DNA from: a bacterium UBP2_UBA4780
GTDB taxonomy: Bacteria > Edwardsbacteria > AC1 > EtOH8
Assembly: GCA_002403115.1 (NCBI GenBank)
Contig: DHHE01000058.1
Location: 1-10,832, forward strand
Direction: 5' to 3'
DNA length: 10,832 nucleotides
Shown: piece after piece, positions 7,518 to 10,832 of the stretch
Layout: every line of letters starts with the position of its first letter
Numbering within the stretch: the stretch's first letter is position 1
Program-made: the position numbers and the translations under genes
Notes under the pieces: model-generated
The model's input: the letters and a program-made list of their open reading frames with translations, nothing else
Databases searched by the model: none
What the model was told of the DNA's origin: nothing

Positions 7518-8149
7518 TCTGGCAGAGTCGGCATTTCCGGAACCGGAATTTCTGGTACACCTGGAACCTTCTGAACTTCGCCATTGACGGCCTTTTCGAC
7601 TGGAGGGTCAGCGGCCGGGAGCACATCCCGATGGAAGGGCCGCTGCTGGTGGCCTCGAACCACATCGCCCTGCTGGACCCGCCCTATGTCGGCTCCTGCC
7701 TGCGGCGCGAGGCCTGCTTTGTGGCCAAAAAGGAGCTGTTCGCCTTCGCCCCGCTGCGGGCGCTGGTGGAATCGTACAACTCCATTCCCATTCGCCGGGG
7801 GGGGTGGGACAGCGCGGTTTTCCGCACCGTCCGGAAGAAGCTGGACCAGGGCTGGGCGGTGATCATGTTCCCGGAGGGGACCAGGAGCCGGGGGCGTGGT
7901 TTTTTGCCCCCCAAGCCGGGGGTGGGGATGATCGCCAGGCAGTCGCTGGTGCCCGTGCTGCCGGTCTGCATCAGCGGCACCGACCGGCCCCTGCCCCAGC
8001 TGCTGGCGCGGCGCCGGCCGCTGACCGCGGCCTTCGGCCCGGCCATGTCCCCGGCCGAGGTCGGATCTTACCCCGATGACAAGTCCGGCTACCAGGGCCT
8101 GAGCCAGGCCATCATGGACAGGATCAAGGGGCTTTCGGCCGGAGCATGA
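7514..8149 (+). CDS. plsC: 1-acylglycerol-3-phosphate acyltransferase (PlsC family)
   Basis: A 211-residue lysophosphatidic acid acyltransferase-type enzyme, expected to add the second acyl chain in phospholipid synthesis at the inner face of the membrane. It has the catalytic NHIALLD motif (His50-X4-Asp55), IPIRRGG (91-97, glycerol-phosphate binding), FPEGTRSRG (119-127) and LVPVLPVCISG (145-155). The N-terminus (FWYTWNLLNFAIDGLF) is only moderately hydrophobic and would give at most one peripheral membrane helix. It starts within the cmk stop codon and ends within the ispH start codon (ATGA at both junctions). Acyl-donor specificity cannot be read from the sequence. Confidence 0.93.
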   Translation: MIWQSRHFRNRNFWYTWNLLNFAIDGLFDWRVSGREHIPMEGPLLVASNHIALLDPPYVGSCLRREACFVAKKELFAFAPLRALVESYNSIPIRRGGWDSAVFRTVRKKLDQGWAVIMFPEGTRSRGRGFLPPKPGVGMIARQSLVPVLPVCISGTDRPLPQLLARRRPLTAAFGPAMSPAEVGSYPDDKSGYQGLSQAIMDRIKGLSAGA

Positions 8150-9006
8150 AGATCGAGGTGGCCAAAAGGGCGGGCTTCTGCTTCGGGGTGAAGCGGGCGG
8201 TGAAGATGGCCTTCGAGGCGGCCGAAAGCTCTTCCCATCCGGTCCACACCCTGGGCCCCATCATCCACAACCCCCAGGTGGTGGAGGAACTGGACCGTCG
8301 GGGCGTCAGGGTGTTGGACAGGCCCTCGGACGTCAGGTCGGGCACGGTCATCATCCGCTCCCACGGCGTCCACCCCAAGGTGCTGGCCGAGCTGAAGGCC
8401 AGGAAGGTGCGGGTGATCGACGCCACCTGCCCGTTCGTCACCAAGGCCCAGCGGGCCGCCAGCACGCTCCGGCGCGAGGGCCGCCAGGTGGTCATCGTGG
8501 GGGAGAGGGAGCACCCCGAGGTCACCGCCCTGCGGGGGTACGCCGGCGGGGATGCGGTCATCTACAGCAGCCGGAACCGGGTAAGGCTCAAGCCCAAGGT
8601 CGGGGCGCTGGCCCAGACCACCCTTTCGTCCGAGGTGTTCTCCCAGGCCCTCTGTTCCCTGGCCGCCCGGACGCCGGACCTGCACGTCTTCAACACCATC
8701 TGCCAGGCCACCCAGATCCGGCAGCAGGACACCATGGAGCTGGCCAAGCGTTCCGACGTCATGGTGGTGGTGGGGGGCAGGAACTCGGCCAACACCTCGC
8801 GCCTGGTGGAGCTGTGCCGCAAGGTGGGCCGGCCGACCCATCACGTGGAGACCGAGGAGGAGCTTCAGGCCGGCTGGTTCCGCCGGGCCGATTCGGCCGG
8901 GGTTACGGCCGGCGCCTCGACCCCGGAGGCCACGGTGCGCCAGGTGGTCAAACGTATGCGCCAACTTACCAAAACGAATCGGAATCAAGAAAACGAAAAG
9001 CATTGA
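8146..9006 (+). CDS. ispH: 4-hydroxy-3-methylbut-2-enyl diphosphate reductase (LytB)
   Basis: A 286-residue 4Fe-4S enzyme catalysing the last MEP-pathway step, HMBPP to IPP and DMAPP. All three cluster ligands are present: Cys12 (GFCFGVKRAV), Cys95 (DATCPFV) and Cys186 (TICQATQIRQQ). Substrate-pocket residues are His41 (GPIIHNPQVV), His73 (RSHGVHP), His123 and Glu125 (EREHPEV), the AQTT segment (157-160), Ser214 and Asn216 (GGRNSANTSRL) and Ser258 (TAGASTPE). The start overlaps the plsC stop by ATGA. The last ten or so residues (KTNRNQENEKH) fall in an AT-rich repeat and look like an appended tail beyond the normal family end. In some Clostridia IspH is fused to S1; here the two are separate neighbours. 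Confidence 0.97.
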   Translation: MKIEVAKRAGFCFGVKRAVKMAFEAAESSSHPVHTLGPIIHNPQVVEELDRRGVRVLDRPSDVRSGTVIIRSHGVHPKVLAELKARKVRVIDATCPFVTKAQRAASTLRREGRQVVIVGEREHPEVTALRGYAGGDAVIYSSRNRVRLKPKVGALAQTTLSSEVFSQALCSLAARTPDLHVFNTICQATQIRQQDTMELAKRSDVMVVVGGRNSANTSRLVELCRKVGRPTHHVETEEELQAGWFRRADSAGVTAGASTPEATVRQVVKRMRQLTKTNRNQENEKH

Positions 9007-9050
9007 AAACCGCCCAAGCAAGGTTCGATTCGCTTTCGTTTTCCGGATTC
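8982..9050. repeat. AT-rich inverted repeat spanning the ispH stop codon
   Basis: The left arm (8982-9001) and right arm (9032-9050) pair through GAATC/GATTC, a 2-base internal loop, GAAAACGAAA/TTTCGTTTTC, a one-base bulge and GC/GC: 17 pairs around a 30-base loop. The left arm encodes the end of IspH. A U-rich patch lies inside the right arm rather than after it, so it is not a standard terminator. The GAAAACGAA word is shared with 4663-4691 after groEL. Confidence 0.7.
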
Positions 9051-9059
9051 AGGTTTATA

Positions 9060-9079
9060 GGGCCGGCATTGGTCGGCCC
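9060..9079 (+). promoter_or_regulatory. Hairpin in the rpsA leader
   Basis: GGGCCGGC (9060-9067) pairs with GTCGGCCC (9072-9079) as an 8-bp stem with one G-U pair and the loop ATTG. It sits 9 bases before the AAAGGAG ribosome site and 29 bases before the rpsA ATG, with no U-run. S1 represses its own translation through its leader in E. coli; a similar role here is only an inference from position. Confidence 0.5.
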
Positions 9080-9108
9080 ATCCTAAGCAAAGGAGCGTGA
9101 CCCAACCA

Positions 9109-10832
9109 ATGGCAAAAAAGAAGAAAACGGTCCCCGAGGACATCGAGGAGCAGTTCGCCACCGAGGGCGAGGAGCAGGAGGCCCAGCAGGCCAAGGAGTT
9201 CCGGGCCCTGCTGGACGAGTCCTACCAGCACCGCAAGTTCGAGGAGGGCGAGATCGTCAGGGGGACGGTGGCCCGCATCACCTTCGACGCGGTGATAGTG
9301 GACATCGGTTTCAAGTCGGAGGGGGTGGTGCCGACCTCGGAGTTCACCGGCCTGGACCAGGTCAAGATCGGCGACGTCCTGGACCTGCTGCTGGAGCAGG
9401 TGGAGAACGAGGACGGGCAGATGGTCCTCTCCAAGTCTAAGGCCGATTTCATCAGGGTCTGGGACAAGGTCAAAGCCTCGGTGGACGGCGAGACCCAGGT
9501 GGAGGGCAAGGTGGTCAAGCGCATCAAGGGCGGCCTGATCGTCGACCTGATGGGCGTGGACGCCTTCCTGCCCGGCTCCCAGATCGGCCTCCGGCCGCTG
9601 GAGACGGTGGACAGCCTCATCGGGCAGGCGGTGCCTCTCAAGGTCATCAAGATCAACAAGAAGAAGCGGAACATCATCGTCTCCCGCCGGGCGGTGCTGG
9701 ACGCCGAGCGCGACAAGATGCGCACCGCCATCCTGGCCGAGATCGACAAGGGCCAGCTGCGCGAGGGCATCGTCAAGAACATCACCGACTTCGGGGTGTT
9801 CGTGGACCTGGGCGGGCTGGACGGCCTGCTGCACATCACCGACATGTCCTGGGGCCGAATCAACCATCCCTCGGAGGTGGTCAAGATCGGCCAGCTGCTC
9901 AAGGTGAAGATCCTGGAGTACGACCGGGTCAAATCCCGTGTCTCCCTGGGCCTCAAGCAGCTGCAGCCGCACCCCTGGGAGAACATCGAGACCAAGTACC
10001 CGGTCGGGGCCAAGATCCGCGGCCGGATCGTCTCCATCGTGGACTACGGGGCCTTCATCGAGCTGGAGCGCGGGGTGGAGGGCCTGATTCACATCTCGGA
10101 GATGTCCTGGACCAAGCAGGTGAAGCACCCCTCCAAGGTGGTCTCCATCGGCGAGGAGGTGGACGCGGTGGTCCTGAAGATAGACAAGGACGAGCAGAAG
10201 ATCTCCCTGGGCTTCAGGCAGCTGGAGCCGGACCCCTGGTACACCATCGATCTCAAGTTCCCGGTGGGGTCCCGGGTCACCGGCAAGGTGCGCAACATCA
10301 CCAATTTCGGGATATTCCTGGAGCTGGAGGAGGGGATCGACGGCCTGGTGCACATCTCCGACATCTCCTGGACCAAGCGCATCAAGCATCCCTCGGAGGT
10401 TGTCAAGAAGGGCGACGCCATCGAGGTCATGGTCACCAACATCGACAAGGAGAACCGTCGGATATCGCTGGGCATGAAGCAGATGGAGGCCGACCCCTGG
10501 TCGGCCATCGGCGAGAAGTTCAAGGCGGGCCAGACGGTCAAGGTCAAGGTGAACCGGCCGCTGGAGCGGGGCGTCCTGGTGGACCTGGACCACGGTTTCG
10601 AGGGCTTCGTTCCGCTGTCCGAGCTGGACAGGGTAGAGGAGATCAAGCTGGAGGATGCCTTCAAGGGCGGCGAGGAGCTGGAGCTGAAGATCATCGAAGT
10701 CGACGGGGCCAACCGGCGCATCGCCCTGTCCCAGAAGCAGCTCCGGGCCGAGGAGTCGAAGCCGTTCCTCAAGGCCGAGGCCCCGGCCGAGCAGACCACG
10801 GTCATGGGCGACGCCCTCAAGGCGGCGATGGA
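9109..10832 (+). CDS. rpsA: 30S ribosomal protein S1, 3' end outside window
   Basis: 574 codons are open to the window edge with no stop. S1 binds mRNA on the small ribosomal subunit and helps initiation on weak or structured ribosome sites. An acidic, Lys-rich N-terminus is followed by six S1 (OB-fold) domains at about 46-110, 130-194, 215-283, 300-370, 387-457 and 474-543. Domains 3-5 carry the strongest RNA-binding signatures: GVFVDLGGLDGLLHITDMSW, GAFIELERGVEGLIHISEMSW and GIFLELEEGIDGLVHISDISW. Domains 1, 2 and 6 are more diverged, as usual for bacterial S1. ATG 9109 follows AAAGGAG (9089-9095) by a rather long 13 bases. An in-frame GTG at 9097 is too close to that site. It lies 102 bases after ispH and probably belongs to the same operon. 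Only a short C-terminal tail should be missing. Confidence 0.97.
   Translation, partial: MAKKKKTVPEDIEEQFATEGEEQEAQQAKEFRALLDESYQHRKFEEGEIVRGTVARITFDAVIVDIGFKSEGVVPTSEFTGLDQVKIGDVLDLLLEQVENEDGQMVLSKSKADFIRVWDKVKASVDGETQVEGKVVKRIKGGLIVDLMGVDAFLPGSQIGLRPLETVDSLIGQAVPLKVIKINKKKRNIIVSRRAVLDAERDKMRTAILAEIDKGQLREGIVKNITDFGVFVDLGGLDGLLHITDMSWGRINHPSEVVKIGQLLKVKILEYDRVKSRVSLGLKQLQPHPWENIETKYPVGAKIRGRIVSIVDYGAFIELERGVEGLIHISEMSWTKQVKHPSKVVSIGEEVDAVVLKIDKDEQKISLGFRQLEPDPWYTIDLKFPVGSRVTGKVRNITNFGIFLELEEGIDGLVHISDISWTKRIKHPSEVVKKGDAIEVMVTNIDKENRRISLGMKQMEADPWSAIGEKFKAGQTVKVKVNRPLERGVLVDLDHGFEGFVPLSELDRVEEIKLEDAFKGGEELELKIIEVDGANRRIALSQKQLRAEESKPFLKAEAPAEQTTVMGDALKAAM

Noticed and set aside
9055..10593. 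Long minus-strand open frame opposite rpsA
   Set aside because: It mirrors the six S1 domains and has repetitive DHLGG/VHQAL-like composition, an antisense artefact of a real gene.

Overview
This is a GC-rich, gene-dense stretch of bacterial chromosome with every confident gene on the + strand. It looks like an uncultured or anaerobic lineage. A radical SAM/DUF2344 fusion protein, a six-domain ribosomal protein S1, the MEP-pathway enzyme IspH and the order cmk-plsC-ispH-rpsA together point to a Clostridia-like, deltaproteobacterial or candidate-phylum genome. High GC and the six-domain S1 argue against Bacilli. The phylum cannot be fixed from this sequence alone.

Layout: (1) 1-2568, the 3' part of a radical SAM protein fused to a C-terminal DUF2344 module, entering from the left edge. 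Its coding sequence carries repeat-derived DNA, including two copies of a short TCGA-rich repeat kept in frame in the inter-domain linker. (2) 2565-4712, the groES-groEL chaperonin operon, with a near-consensus sigma-70-type promoter overlapping the preceding stop codon and a very clear intrinsic terminator. (3) 4713-5400, about 690 bases without a gene, packed to about 5230 with TCGAG-rich inverted repeats and then AT-rich with a likely promoter for the next gene. (4) 5404-6516, hisC, a PLP aminotransferase standing alone. (5) 6517-6833, a second gene-free gap holding a second copy of the larger inverted-repeat element. (6) 6834-10832, a compact cluster: cmk (CMP kinase), plsC-like acyltransferase, ispH and rpsA. 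The first three are joined by 4-base ATGA overlaps. rpsA follows a 102-base leader containing two inverted repeats and runs off the right edge.

The genes are housekeeping: protein folding, histidine or aromatic amino acid synthesis, nucleotide, phospholipid and isoprenoid supply, and translation. I see no defence system, phage, transposase, CRISPR array, tRNA or rRNA. The unusual content is the repeats: at least three families of short palindromic or AT-rich elements sit in intergenic gaps, at gene 3' ends and inside a coding region. One long inverted-repeat element occurs twice, with differences that partly preserve its pairing. The radical SAM/DUF2344 protein is the only gene here whose cellular role is unknown.
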